Below, piece after piece: positions 38,401 to 51,130 of a stretch of 64,000 nt of DNA (position 1 is the first letter of the stretch; each line of letters opens with the position of its first letter). A program made the translations under genes and the position numbers. Origin of the DNA: Lethocerus indicus (Eukaryota; Arthropoda; Insecta; Hemiptera; Belostomatidae); assembly GCA_019843655.1 (NCBI GenBank), contig JACDQD010000008.1, forward strand, positions 11,442,442 to 11,506,441. Direction: 5' to 3'. Under the pieces are notes generated by a model, which was not told the origin of the DNA, searched no databases, and saw nothing but the letters and a program-made list of their open reading frames with translations.

Positions 38401-41400
38401 CGCCATTCCTAACCCCGTTAGTTCCTAAAATCGGGTTTCCAAGCAAATTTAGAAATGTTTCTCCCGATAATCACAACTTGTCCTTGCTGTCCGATAAAAC
38501 GCTTCTACAGGCCACCGCAGCTCACGATTCCGCTTTTTGTATGGGCCGAGACACTAAATTCCGGCAAATCACAAGACGCCCATAACAAGCCTCGAGGGCA
38601 CTAAATCGGCATTAAACCGTGAATCTGATCGTCCAACGCCGGTATTAATTTTTAATGCACCCTACGAAGAATTAATGGAACGCGGCCGAGAAGATAACAG
38701 AAAAAAATATATACGATCGTCGGTGCCGGCCTTTAGGAAGGCGGGACCCGGACGTGCCGCGCTGTTATTTATGACGATCATGAATGAACCAAGGCGCTCG
38801 GAAAATATACGTTCCTAGACTGGATGCGTCTATAAAGTATCCTACCTTTACTATGGGCCTGGCACGGTCGCAAGTCAATTCCCTTATACCCAGACCGCTA
38901 TAATGGAGGCGCACTCGTATTCCCGTTTTTTCGTTGGCCGTCAGTATTAAATTAAGCGCATATTATACGTCTTGCATTTTATTGTTTACGTTATTTTTTG
39001 TAATTAAATTCAACAGATCGCGAATGTTATTGGTTGACAACTTCACATGTTCGAGATTTTAAATAAATGATGTTTAATTTCCTCAAGACAATAAAAGGTA
39101 CTATAACTCGCCAGTTTTACAACTATATTTTGCAGTACTCAATATTTAACGAACATATTCTTGTTAGAAGGAGCAGTTTAATTGGGGGACAAAGGAAGCT
39201 TAAATTTTATTCTTCAGGCCAGAGGCAGACGTCCAATTTAACTTGATGTATCCCACAGGACTCTGAAAATTTTCCAACAATTGAGAAACGTTTTTATTTC
39301 ACGTAAAAACTTCAAAGAAATAAGAACATACGGCGACGATCCGACCGGATGAAATACAGAGGAAATTACTGTCGTGGCGCGGGAATTTATTTGTTTAACC
39401 TTTTATTTTATAAAAAGGTAGTGAGTGGTCTCTCTCTTTGGCTTTTAAAAATAGAAGCGGTAACGAAGAAAGGGGACGACGGCGGATTCTTCGGTGTGTT
39501 TTGCCGGACCGCATTCCTACCGAAACCGGCGGCTCTGGACTCGACCTCGTCGAAAGAAACTACCCTCTGGAAGAAAAAGGAAGTCGCATTTAAACTTAAA
39601 AATAATATTTTCAAACCGATTCACAGAACATATGGGAGTTGTCATTAGGTTAAATACTTCTTGATTCCAGAGTACTGGTTAACGGAAATATACATTATCT
39701 TAACAGTATCTTAACCAATTTTAATCGTTAAAAATAATATGATCAGATTTAATGGGAACAGTACAAACATATACATCACCAAATATATAAATACCACCAA
39801 CAAAATAATTTGACCAAAAAAAATTCAGTGGGACTGAGTTAAATATGCAATAACAGGCTGTGTATTAATTCATTTAAATTACTTCTGAATTTCCGGAGAT
39901 GTCTTATACATAATGTCTTACAAAAATATGATATTTTTGATATTAATAACGTTGACTGGTTTTTCTACAGCGTAACAAAGTAACATGTTATAAATGTTTA
40001 TAGATATAACAATAATCTTTATAACAATTACTACATTTTGCAAATTATTAACACGCGTGCGATTTTCTTTAGGTAATCAGTTATAAATAATCACTTAAGT
40101 TTACAGGAAAGCATGATTCTGGATGTCTATTCTTTAGATCCTACACGCCATTCATATTAAAACATTATAAAGTAGCCATTGATAATCGAGATCAGTCGGT
40201 TTCAATGAATCAATCCCGTACGGTGTATGACTGAGCGGGGGGACAAAACCCGTGGAACGACATTCTTACCGGCTGTCCGAACGTTACGTAAACCAAAAGT
40301 TTACATCTAATTTACCCCTTTTAGAATCCTACTTTAGTGTTTCCACTACCACTTTGGAGATTCGCCGCTACGGAGAGACTTACGGAGAGGCTTCGTTCGG
40401 ACGACGGTCGCCGCGTTCTTCCCGAGGGAACCGGTCGTCTCCGCAAGAATTCGGCCTTATCTGCGGTCCCGAGTGGAAGCTCCCAACGGGCTAATGGCAC
40501 ACGCCTATTTAATTCCAGGGAATCGAGGTTTTATATTCAGGTTAAACTCCCGATAGAGGGGCCAACGTCGGCCAGGTCCATCGGTCGGAATGCGCTGTAA
40601 TGATAGTCCGAATTCATAATATGAAACGGGGCATTAAAACCAATTGGGCGATTTAAATTTATCTACAGTCGCTCCCTGAAACATATTCAAAAAATTCAAA
40701 TTCAAGATTGGCTTCAGTTTCTCTAAACAGTCTAGCATAGTTTTACAACAAGCGTATTGATATTCCAACCATCAAACAGACCAAATTCCCTCTATTTGCA
40801 AATTTTAATGCAATGAAACGGCAATTTAAAATAATTGAACATTTCTTTAAAAACCAAGTCCCTATTATCGGACGCTATAAATTTCAGTATCAAATTTATT
40901 ATCACAAAGTAGATTCATTTTAATGACAGTTCACCACATAATACTTTCATGACGTCCGTTTGTTTAATCCCAGAAATCGGCGTTTTATATTCCGACTGTG
41001 TAACCTGAAGTCCGACTCAGAAAAACAAGGACTGCTGTTTACCGCTCCCTGTCGCAGATCCCTACTAAACATATGTAATTAAGTACCGGCTAACTTATTA
41101 GCCTACGTCAAGTTGTACCTACGATGCATGATCAAGACGTATTATGTATGCTGAAAGCTTACAAGATAGACGATTCCCGATTGCCAGCGGAATTTGTACG
41201 TGTTGCTGTGTTACCGAATGGACTTGGTACAAGAAAGAAGAAGCATTCCATTCCACTGATCTTATTATGAGATTTTTTACTTATCAAAACGATATTTTTG
41301 AGCCCAAATCCGTCAATTATCAATCACAAATTTTTGTATTCTGCCATTAAAACCATTCGTCTGAGGCTTAGTTATTGACTGTTTTGCGATGGAATAGACA

Positions 41401-41728
41401 TTCTGTAGGAATAGATTCTGGCGCCATCTAAAATCCATGTTCATGGAACGAATGCTTCATTATACAATAATACAATATTGGCATACCTTGAGATTTTCAA
41501 GGCTGATAGGATTTACCTAACCGCAGTGTTTGTTTTAGTCAATGTTAGCCTCCCAAACATCGTCTCTGTGTGTAGAGGACCTCGCAATAAGAAACCTGAG
41601 TAAAAAAAAACTCCAAAACCGACTCCATTCTGATTCCTAACAAAATATAAACGTGACTGACATATTTTGGTTCGGGAAGAATAATCGCTTGGAAAACCAG
41701 TTAGTGATTGCGCAATCCGTTGAACTGC
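32441..41728. other. Long non-coding stretch with three GC islands
   Basis: No supported exon over 9 kb. Islands are at 34870-35280, 38460-38940 and 40230-40600. A TATAAAAAC word occurs at 33150, and a near-palindrome of 9-bp arms (ATATATTAT/ATAATATAT) at 37048-37066, the latter expected by chance in AT-rich DNA. Short frames on both strands lack motifs. Confidence 0.5.
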
Positions 41729-41747
41729 TAAGATTTTTAAAATCTTA
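41729..41747. repeat. AT-rich palindrome
   Basis: TAAGATTTT and AAAATCTTA are exact reverse complements around a single T. The size is marginal against chance for this composition. Confidence 0.6.
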
Positions 41748-41920
41748 AGAACGAATTTCCCCTGAGGGCAATATTTTGAAGCTCTAACTTCTTCATGATT
41801 CTTACACCTCTTGTTAGAGAAAGTAGTGAATAAGTAATATCGCTGTCCACTACAGAATAAGCCTATAATTTTTTCTTGTAGAAAACGAAATTAGTCATGA
41901 TGCCCGAACCGTTGGTACAG

Positions 41921-42215
41921 GCCTAAAAAACGAGCGCTGATTAATATCCTCCGGGTGAAGAACTCGGAGCTCATTTCTTAATATTTTGAAATATCATCGT
42001 GTTGTATTCGGAATAAATATTATATTAGGATTATACTTAGGTTGAGCCGATGTGAATGAGTAGTGTGCATTATGGGCCTAAAATACGAGCGCTGACAAAT
42101 ACCTTCCGGATGAAAATGTCTACAACTTCGGAGACTATTCCTTAATATTTCAAATCATTATTGCGCTTTCTTAAAACTAAATAGTGAGTGGTGTGCATTA
42201 GTGATGTCAGGCTTG
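41921..42215 (+). repeat. Diverged tandem duplication, about 155-base unit
   Basis: Unit 1 starts GCCTAAAAAACGAGCGCTGA at 41921 and unit 2 starts GCCTAAAATACGAGCGCTGA at 42076. Both continue with a CCTCCGGGTGAA/CCTTCCGGATGAA word, a CTCGGAG/TTCGGAG word and a TTCTTAATATTT/TTCCTTAATATTT word. Both end with GAGTAGTGTGCATTA/GAGTGGTGTGCATTA (near 42047 and 42187). Indels make the second unit slightly shorter. This is an old tandem duplication of unknown origin. Confidence 0.75.
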
Positions 42216-43685
42216 ATTGCATCCGAGGTCCAAATGATTCTGAATACTTTTTTTAGTTTTAGGACCGTTAATGGAACAGTTCATGTCATGACGACATCCC
42301 TTCATGAATGGACAATGAATTCGCGGATTCCCCCCACCGCCACCCAACGTTCTTCATCGTGTCTGGAAACTTAAACACCCTTTCAAAGAATACGGACGCG
42401 GTTCTTTAAACTCCGGCAGTTTCGGTTGCATATCTCGAATCTGGAAGATTGTTTCTAAATCTGAAAAAATTACAAAACAGCATCCCTTACTTCGAGCCAT
42501 GTATTTCTGAAGAATCTGACAATCTCTGAAGTTCGATTTACAATGAAAATCAAAGACACATTTATAATACTAATTTTGAAGATTCGGGCGACAGTATATT
42601 CATGATACACAATATAGCTTTAGGTGACACAGAGGCCTTCACCGCCCATTCCTTGTCGGATGACCGCAGCGCGGTGCGCCTAATACTCAAACCTTATTGA
42701 ATATGGAAACCCCTAATACAGGCCATCATAAACAGTCATGGTAATACATCCCCTTTTGCTTAGAAGGCCAGAACCACTGAACTAATAGCTTCAGCGGGCG
42801 ATTTATTAAACAAATAAACGAATCTAATTATAGATGGAGGAGAACTCTAAGCGGGAGGAAAATAATCAACACCGACATTAAGAAAATTCCTCAGGAGCCA
42901 TTCAAATATTTTGAGCGTTACTTTTTTTTATTTACCTTTTCGTTTATTACACGCAAATATCATTATATCTAATTTTTGTTTCCCAGTGTAATAAACATGT
43001 ATCATAAATGTCACATTCATATACGATTGTGATATCGGGACTATAAAACGAATTCGGGGCAACGATGCTTGTGCCACTCAATGAACTTTCGTACCGCATG
43101 TAGTCGTTTTATCCTATATAATAAGAGTCAGATCTTATGTCGATAATCTGAATCCTGTTTCTATTATCTTCTGCCTCAAACAATTAGCCATGAAACATTG
43201 TGAATAGACACAGCTGACGACCAATTTACGAATGCTAATTAAAAACAGATGCACCACGGTATATACAGAAATCCACAGGTGCTGACACCGATTTTAAAGA
43301 AAGAATATCAAAATCTAAATATAAATCAAAATATAAATACGCCTCATCTCGTTTGTTTCAACCTGCCCAGCAGGACATCGTACAGTGGCTGTAATGATAG
43401 GACGCTTCATTGATGTAACATACAAAATAGCATAGTTCCAGTCCGGCGAGAGGAGACGGTAAGTACCAAACAATCATAATGTTATAGGGATTATAATGTT
43501 ATACAACAAAATATAGGGATTTTAATTACATTTTCTTCTACATTCGTTTAGGAGTCGTAATACATTAATGGGCGAAAATCTTGCGAAAACAGAAGAAACC
43601 GGTTGAATACTAAAGAAAGTAAAGAAGGGACAAGGATAGGGGTTGATTGACAATCCATTGAAATACCATTACTTTCGGTACTTAC
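42216..43685. other. Non-coding stretch
   Basis: No supported gene. A consensus donor-like word (GAGACG followed by GTAAGTACC, boundary at 43458/43459, plus strand) is present but is not linked to any recognisable exon. Confidence 0.5.
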
Positions 43686-43795
43686 ATTAGAGGTACCGGA
43701 GCCCGAGTCTGTGGCCCGGCGGCGGTTAGAGGGGACGCATCCGATTTTGACGGGGCGCGACAGAAACGACGCAGGTTCTAAATAGAGCGCACACT
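43686..43795 (-). other. Candidate non-coding first exon of a leftward gene
   Basis: On the minus strand, TCAGTGTGCGC has its presumptive +1 A at 43795 and matches the arthropod initiator TCAGT. About 110 bases later CTAAT is followed by GTAAGTACC (exon end 43686, intron start 43685), an excellent donor. Between them an ATG opens only a four-codon frame (43740-43726), which suits a 5' UTR. The segment lies in a CpG island. The frame that stays open through this region on the minus strand is proline-, arginine- and serine-rich and is probably open only because of GC content. No downstream exon is identified. Confidence 0.35.
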
Positions 43796-44060
43796 GAGCG
43801 GACCGACCCGACGCACGAGTACTGAAGTCTGTGAAGAGCGGGAGCCGGAGCGCGAGCGGGAGCGAGACAGAAGAGCGAGGAAGGGGAGGGATCGAGTCTG
43901 GCGTCGGTGGGTGGGAGCGGGCAAAAGGGGGGGAGCCGCAGGGTCGGGAGGGGGGCCCCCTCCGCACCGCTAATAGCCGTATCATAGCCCGGCCAATATG
44001 AAAGGGGTTTTTCACTTCCCTGTTATTTACGTCCCGTGGGGCGAGACCGGGGGGTACGAT
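43690..44060. promoter_or_regulatory. CpG island, likely promoter region
   Basis: The most GC-rich segment of the window: polypurine GC-rich sequence on the plus strand (GAGCGGGAGCCGGAGCGCGA near 43837, then GGGAGGGGGGCCCCC near 43946). It has very many CpGs, ends sharply on both sides, and contains two initiator-like TCAGT words on the minus strand. The best interpretation is a housekeeping-type or developmental promoter. Direction is judged leftward from the initiator and donor pair. Confidence 0.45.
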
Positions 44061-47000
44061 GCCTCTACTCCATACTGAGAACTATTACTTGGGGCGTCAA
44101 ACCCATCCCCCATATTTCATTTAGTTTTACAAAACGCGGGCAGTGGAAATATGGCCGGTTGATGAGCTGTCACGAATAAGCGCTGGACGTAACCTGAAGG
44201 ATAAACGACCGTAATGTATTTACGTATCGACGCAACAGCTCGGCACTCCCCTCAGCACTGGCTGATGTCATACACCAGAATTTGTTCTCGGAAATTGGAC
44301 CAATCTAAACGGTTTCCTACGCACACTGTTCTCTCATCTTATGCAGTCATCTTACGAATTCTTCTTCCATCTCCTTCTTCCACTATTCATTTTCCAAGAC
44401 GAAAATCGTAGCGTCCAACTAGCACCGGTTAGTTGATCGTAAATTCTTGTTCGCTCCTTAACCATAATAGAAGAAACAGATGCTGAAGATCTGATTATTA
44501 AATAAAGGGGCGGTGGATTTTGGATTGATTCACATGAAATACGACGCGGATGTGAATGTAATGTAAACTTTGGTCATGTTTCACCCCACCCCCCTATAGC
44601 GATAGACAACCTGGAAATAATCAAACGGTAGAGTTCAGAAATGGCAGGGGAGTGGTATGTATATGCCGGATCAAACGAAGATTTTGGCGAGTTATAAGAG
44701 GCGTTTCGAATGAAGTGCGTCGAGCTGTTCAGTACCTTCTATCTACCACCACTCGTCACCTATCCGATACCGGCTGGCTGTGAAATAAAAAATTATCGTC
44801 TCAGTACACGATATAACTGAAAGTATATCGATAGACTTAGATAGTTAAACAGTGATAAATTCCATGCGATCGGGAATGAGTATATTTTAGATCGTGGGAA
44901 AAATTAACATTTTAAAAGAGATTATACGCATATAATCTACCGTCCGCTCTTATGTGACACGAGTTCAAAATTGTGGGAATAGACCGGCTTTCGCCTTTAT
45001 ACGAAAAATGGTGACTTTGTCCCAGACAAAACACGCGAGTCATGCCCGCGCCCAAAAAAACATACTCGAACACATTTTAATCAATCATGTATATCCACCT
45101 CACAATATGTATATAAAAACTCAGGACTTTCGCAATGATTGTCATATAAGGTTTGGGCCATGCGTAGACTAGTAAATTCATCGTGAAAAAAAATTTATTT
45201 TCACCTGAAAACATACGTAAGGCTATATAACAATTTCAAAATTTGAATGATTTATATCCTGAGCCATGTAACACGCCTTGTCTTCAAAAATCGAGATATT
45301 TTATTTAACACCAGGCCTATTTTTTAAACACTATAAATTTAGGGCTAATGATAGTCACAGCTCTAAAACCGTATCCATTTTGTGATCTCTAAGCCCTTTG
45401 CAGTCCTCATGAAAAATTGACGGTTGCCTCCCCGACATGTGTCTGCTTTCTGAGGGCGGTAAATTACCGTTTAAATTGCCCGAGGCGCGAATAATTTGTA
45501 GAACCCCGTGCGTGTATCGATCATCCACCCCATAAGACATTTTCAGATTCCATCTGGTCCACCTGAATTGAACTAGGTATTTCAATTCATACATCTATTA
45601 ACATATATATAGATATATACACCCTATGACTAATGTTTTTATTAATGACCACTCGATGAACGTTTCGTCACATCTGACAACGTTTCTTCATTAACTAGGA
45701 GGTAGGCGCGAAGACAAACCTCGTCCGGATATGAGCTCAAAGAGCAAGCGATGATAAATTGAAGCACGTTCGAACCACCGGAAACTCAATTATCCTGAGA
45801 ACCTACTCAAGAGTTTGCCTAAATAATGCTCAACGCTGTGTCAGCCGCTACAGTAACATTTTAATTATGAATAATTCCAGCGGCCAAAAATGACACGAAT
45901 TAATTGGTGTTAACAATTATTCCAAGAGCTCGAAGGGAAAAAAATTAGCGCAATTGAGATAGCAGGCGGGCGTTGTCGGACTGGCCTAGGGGCTGATAAG
46001 TAGAAACACAGGCCTGTCATACGCGATAACATCGCCTGCTTATTATCTCCCAGCGTGGAAGTTCAACCTATTAGATCGCTAAATGCTCGAATAATTGGTG
46101 TCAATTATTGAGTCCTGAATGCATTTTGATTGCATGATTGCGACGCATTTCGTCTACATGCAACATCGTTAATGGTTTCAATTTTTGAGCGACCATATAA
46201 AAATCTAAATTGCACCAATTTAAATCTCTAACTTCACATCCCACTGGCATGGTACAATGGGGAAGAGATGCCATGTATTTTTAAAACAGTGTAAAAATTT
46301 TTAAATTCGAAGAGTCGTGAAAACATATTTACATATGAGTTATTTTTCTTTAAAGTGGCGCTGGTTACAGGGATACGATGAAGCGAGGAAATTCATCGTC
46401 AAGAGAGTTTGCTGGAATGTTGTTGTGAGAATGAAAAAAGAATTTATAACGGGATGTTGACATCTCGTGAATAACGCTAACATTGTGGATTCCACGCCTG
46501 GAGACATAGTCGGAGACGTTGGTGACCTTAAGGAAGAGATTAAGGATTGCAAGGATCTCGTGGGCGTTTGATGGCTTAACTGTTTATCTTAAGGTTAAAC
46601 TTGATTTTATTATACAGTTGTGGATGGCGGCGGAACTTCGTTCGGTCGGTCTCAAAATAAGAAAAAATGTAGTAACTTCACTTATACACGTCTGGGGGAT
46701 GGCCGGGTCCCAACTGGGTTTGTACAACAAATAAGCGGTCTACTGTTAATTCCGAATTGTTGACTTTGGTTATACAATATTTGTAGAGTGGCTCGTTTGA
46801 TCGGCCAACGTGTTTACAGTGAATTAGAGGCGTTGGAGGAAGGGGGACGGAGCCCACTCAACGCACTGTTGACGGTCGGACGCGTCCCCCATAAATTAAG
46901 GCTTTGACGGATTCAGAATTTTATACCAGCAGAGGGCACCTCTTTTATGGACGAAGCATGACCTTAAATACCCCGTGTCAAATGTGAGTGGAGTGTCTGA

Positions 47001-47983
47001 GCTCCCCCCGTATGTAGATAATTTGTGGGAGCTAATATCTACCGATAGGCGCATAGTATCTTCGTGCGCATAATTTTACTTTTTATATTACTATTGGTCG
47101 CTTTGAGGACACATTCTCCGACATGAGGTTATGGAATGTTTCCTTATTTCCATTAAGAGACATAATCCATGATTGTAGTCCAAATACCACAATGAAATAA
47201 TATAGTATATGCTGGTATATAATAATAAGAAACAAAAAACAAAGAAGTTAATAAAAAAGAAAATAAATTCCCAGCATATGATATGTTTTATATGGCTTAG
47301 GTGTCCCTAAGATGACAACAACAGATAATAAAAGGAAACGCTTAAATTAAAAATAAAAAAAAATTAAAAATAAATAATATTCACATAATATCACAAATCT
47401 GATGAAAAGACAACATTTTAAGCTCCACAAACGAACAAGCCAAGCCACCGCGAGTTGAAGTATAGGAATAGCGCCATGAATACATTTCATCGGCAACCGA
47501 CCAGCAAATGACTACATTGACACTGTACTATATCAAATACTTCAGACGACCGCGCAAAACCAAAAGCTTCTAATTGCAAGAATGATCTTAAAAATACTCG
47601 CCATAAGAATTAGTATTCCTCGGGTAGCATCAGACAATTAATTAGATTTATTGACATTCATTTATTTATTAGTCCTGTAATTATAACAAACCGATACATA
47701 TCCAAATCAGCATTAAAAATCGGAAGGTACTAAAGGAAATAGGTATTAGTCTTCAAATATTTTGCCAAGTTACTGCTTTACAGCTCTCCCTTGGCTATCT
47801 GAGAAAATGGATGACAGAGCGTATCCCTGTTTGCTGCGGTTTTCCTGTAGATATGAGACAGTTCTGACTACATTTGTATAATGCTCGAAATGAAAGTTGC
47901 GCGGAATAAAAAAGGCGTTCATCTTTTGATCACCGCCGAACATCTGGCTGATGGGACTTTGATCACGGGTATAGCCTGGGACG
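44061..47983. other. Non-coding stretch
   Basis: No supported exon. Moderate GC patches occur near 46600-46900. An A-rich low-complexity run is at about 47219-47268, flanked by inverted ATATGCTGG/CCAGCATAT words, and another lies at 47340-47378. Confidence 0.5.
44893..44979 (+). promoter_or_regulatory. Pair of Su(H)-type sites
   Basis: CGTGGGAA (44893-44900) and TGTGGGAA (44972-44979) lie in the same orientation, 79 bases apart. Both match the Su(H)/CBF1 consensus YGTGRGAA. The surrounding sequence is AT-rich, with an E-box-poor context. Other single matches are scattered over the window, so function is unproven. Confidence 0.25.
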
Positions 47984-48004
47984 AGACCGGTTTCGGGTTT
48001 TTCA
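47984..48004 (-). repeat. Possible repeat-end remnant (CCGAAACCGGTCT word)
   Basis: On the minus strand the sequence reads GATGAAAAACCCGAAACCGG then TCTCGTCC. The 13-base word AGACCGGTTTCGG (plus strand, 47984-47996) recurs exactly at 61993-62005. GATG...CCGAAACCGGT words are, to my knowledge, frequent near the 3' ends of interspersed repeats in arthropod genomes. The body of the element is not visible. Confidence 0.35.
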
Positions 48005-49009
48005 TCAGTCATGAGTAGGACAGCGATGAATCGGTAAAAGGCAGGATAAAGGGATTAGATCACGGACTCGGGAGGATTCCATTTTATTAATTCTACTCAT
48101 CTCCGACGGCCCTTTTCTAAGTTTTGAATTTTTAATCTATCTATTTTGACGCATTTCCATACCGTTTCGGTTTCATCAATTTACATTGTTTTACTCTTAT
48201 AGACAACTTGACGGCAGAATCATATTTATGATGTTTTTCTAATGATTTCTCTTCATTCCTTCGATTCAATTTATCATTAAAGAATTAATGCAGCTTCAGT
48301 GTACTTAACAGTAAATAAACAGGGTTTACGTACATTTGATCCCTGATATTTCCATAACTGATACAAACATTTAAAAATATAAATATTTCACAGCACAACC
48401 TACAGACGCTAGTACTAGACAAAGAATGACATGCACACCTGCACAGTATCCCTTTTCGATGCTATTCTACCTGAGCCGTGATTTGGTATAACTGACGGCA
48501 ATAAATTTTTCAGCATCAGATTGCCGATTATATCGCGTCACTAAGCGATAATGTTATAAAAATCATTGAAAGGTTCAGTTACATGTGAGGAAACATGACG
48601 GTCTTCGCCGGAACGGGAATTTTTAATCAAAAGACTAATAAAATATAATAGAAACGCATTTTAACAACCCACATGTTATAAAAGAACAAGCGGCTGATAA
48701 ATTCTAGTTCTGAATTGGTGTCAGGAATGTGAAAACGGGATTCTTTTGGTAACGTTTGATATCAACTTCTCCATCGAAGAGCTACTCCCTTGGTACTGAA
48801 ATTATGGCCGTGTTGGTATTTTCCTACAGGTCTCTATTGTGAACCGTTTTTAGGACGACGGTTGAGGGCTGTCCCACATCTTAACGGTTGAGTGGATTAT
48901 ACAACCTTGTTGCCTCCGAGGTTTGGTCCCAGTCCAAGAGTTACACTCCCTAAATTATTTCAGTCGGTCCCAATTAGGACTAGAATAGAAATAATTTATT
49001 TCGTTATAG

Positions 49010-49075
49010 TATTATACAATATATATGTATTGGCTTTTCGCCATCTTCAGTAACGTTCCCTCAGTGGGATACTTA
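49010..49075 (-). repeat. Remnant of an arthropod-type interspersed repeat
   Basis: On the minus strand it reads ACTGAAGATGGCGAAAAGCC followed by AATACATATATATTG and an AT-rich tail with AATAAATTATT. This is the CTGAAGATGGC...GCCGAAAC pattern I associate with 3' ends of arthropod repeats, here with the CCGAAAC part decayed to CCAATAC. It aligns with the related word on the minus strand at 62036-62000. The more 5' sequence (plus coordinates 49076-49240) may belong to the same element but is unrecognised. Confidence 0.4.
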
Positions 49076-49240
49076 AGCATGATTGTTGTCGGTGAGGCAT
49101 ACTGTCCACCGCAGTAACGGCCTGTGCAGGGTCACTGTTACTCTCGTAATCAACTCCTTAAGTAATGCATAACTAAGGATCTAAGACTCAAAACTAACGG
49201 AATACTGCTGACGATGGCGAAACTAATGTTAAGCAAAGTA

Positions 49241-50789
49241 ACAAATTGAAAGAGAATTGGTGATTCGACACTATCGGAGACGGTAATCTTTGATTATACA
49301 GAAAAACATCTTTAAAATCCAATCATGAAAGTTGTAAAAATGAATTGCAGAAAATAATGGAATGAAAAAATACAGTAATTTAAATGGAGGTCTCTCATTT
49401 TTCAGCAATAAAGTATTACACTCCATGTAAACTATTACATGCCAACTTCTGGCGTGAATATTCGGGAATAAATCATTAATTCAGAAAAGGTTTTTAAACC
49501 ACTCGCCATTAAGGTACTTAGAAATAAGATGATTCCGAATGGCCATACCAGGGACATTTTTCAGCACCACCTGTTCGTTTTTTATCGCTTAGGCTTCTTT
49601 TGGTAGATCTAAATAGCCTGTAGTTTAGTAGTTCAGACTCTAAACTGATCAAGATGTCTCTTCTTCGTTTGTCGTAATTATGACCGTTTGTATTCTAGAC
49701 TAAAAGTTACTTTCGAATGTTCCGACAGCCCGCTTTTACCCCGTAATGTGAGTTCTTTTTACTCGAAAATAACTTTTTCTCACGCGAGAAATTACGCTAA
49801 TCGGCTCTTCAGAAAGAGGATTTCTCGAAATCACGAATTTTTTCCGTTTGTTTTAAGCGGGCGAAAAACCGATGGCCAATTAAGACTCTGGCAACTATAA
49901 ATTAACCGATGGACACGGACGGAACCGTAGGATTGCGCGCAGAAAGAGCGAGAACATTAATATGCAAAAGTGCACACGGTCTTTATTCACAGGCAAAGCA
50001 ATAACTGTAATTAAGGTACTTATAAATTTTATATGTGTAATTAACAGGGTTTATTTTGATAGAGCTGAAAATAATTCGGCGGTTGGCCAGCACCTTGACG
50101 GATCGGTCTGGCCATTTATCACTGTGCCTTCGCAATCGTTTTCGCATTATCGCCTTTAATTTTCATGCCCTGTGATGGCATATTATGAGAGGAATCTACA
50201 AAAAAATTACATGCTTTTTTATTTGATTGTGTCTAACTTAGGATGATTTTTGAAGTGATAGTCTCCCGGAAAATATATAGTGATGATACGAGAATGTTAT
50301 ATTATTATACATAATCATATTTATATAATCATAGGGGTAGTTTAATACACGACCTATCAGTAATAGATACAGTTAATATCCACTGAACAAATAGATATGG
50401 TGAATTGTTATATTTAGAAGACCATCGGTTTTTATCGGGATCAGGACAGTATTTGTCCAGCTGTCATCTGATAAACCGATGTATCTCTATCCTTATCTAT
50501 CTTCCGGTAGTTACGCAAAGCTAATATTCCCTTACCCGTTCCTGCGAGGTAAAATAAAGTAATTTTGCGGTAGAGTATAAAGGATTTCAAATATATAATC
50601 ACTGACGATAAATTCGACAAGGCATTAAGCCTGAAGTTATTTTTTCTAAATACCTACCTACTCTTCAGAAGGATAAAGTAGCCTCAACAAAATCAATATA
50701 ACGTCGGAATTAAATTTTCTACAACCAGTTGGAAAAGACGAACTATCCCAAATAGAGAGCGACGGAATCAGCTCAATAAAGCTTTTGAA
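49241..50789. other. Non-coding stretch
   Basis: No supported gene, repeat or structured element. Short frames only. Confidence 0.5.
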
Positions 50790-51130
50790 GTCGAAGATCC
50801 CGGCTCCTAAACAACGCCACATGTGCACCGGCCCAGCCCTCCGCCTCTGTCGGTAAATAGGGCCCCCCCAACGCTGTTTAGTTAACACGGGCATCTGCAC
50901 CTAATCCCCCCTCGCCCCTCCCTACCATTCTACGGTTCCCTCTCGTCCGGTATTTTAAACCTTACACTCCGTGGCTACACGTGCATCGTTATCTCTATGA
51001 GATAGAGAGAGACAGTATGAGTTGGGGGCGGGGAGAAAAAGAGAGAGAGGGAATCCTTCAGATTTCACCTACAAACGTTGAGACCTCCGGCTCAACTTCC
51101 CTTTCCTCAATGTCGGGTGGATTATCGAGC
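50790..51130. other. GC island with GA-rich tract
   Basis: Contains GGGCCCCCCCAACGC near 50863, a CCCCCCTCGCCCCTCCC stretch (near 50905), then a GA-rich tract at about 50998-51050 (GAGATAGAGAGAGAC; AAAAAGAGAGAGAGGG). GA tracts of this type bind GAGA factor in insects. No transcript evidence is visible in the sequence. Confidence 0.4.

Noticed and set aside
43441..43470. GAGACG|GTAAGTACC as a plus-strand donor of a first exon
   Set aside because: The donor is good, but the sequence before it is ordinary AT-rich DNA with no promoter or frame. The island lies on the wrong side for a rightward exon ending there. It is mentioned only as an alternative.
43548..44015. A 155-codon minus-strand frame through the CpG island
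   Set aside because: Its translation is low-complexity proline, serine and arginine, as expected when GC-rich DNA lacks stops. The splice donor at 43685 would cut it, and the segment fits a 5' UTR/promoter better.
5225..47996. Scattered AACCGGTT words as Grainyhead sites
   Set aside because: Several occur (for example near 5230, 29725, 33295 and 43598), but CCGG-type words are common throughout and I could not show clustering or excess without a count.
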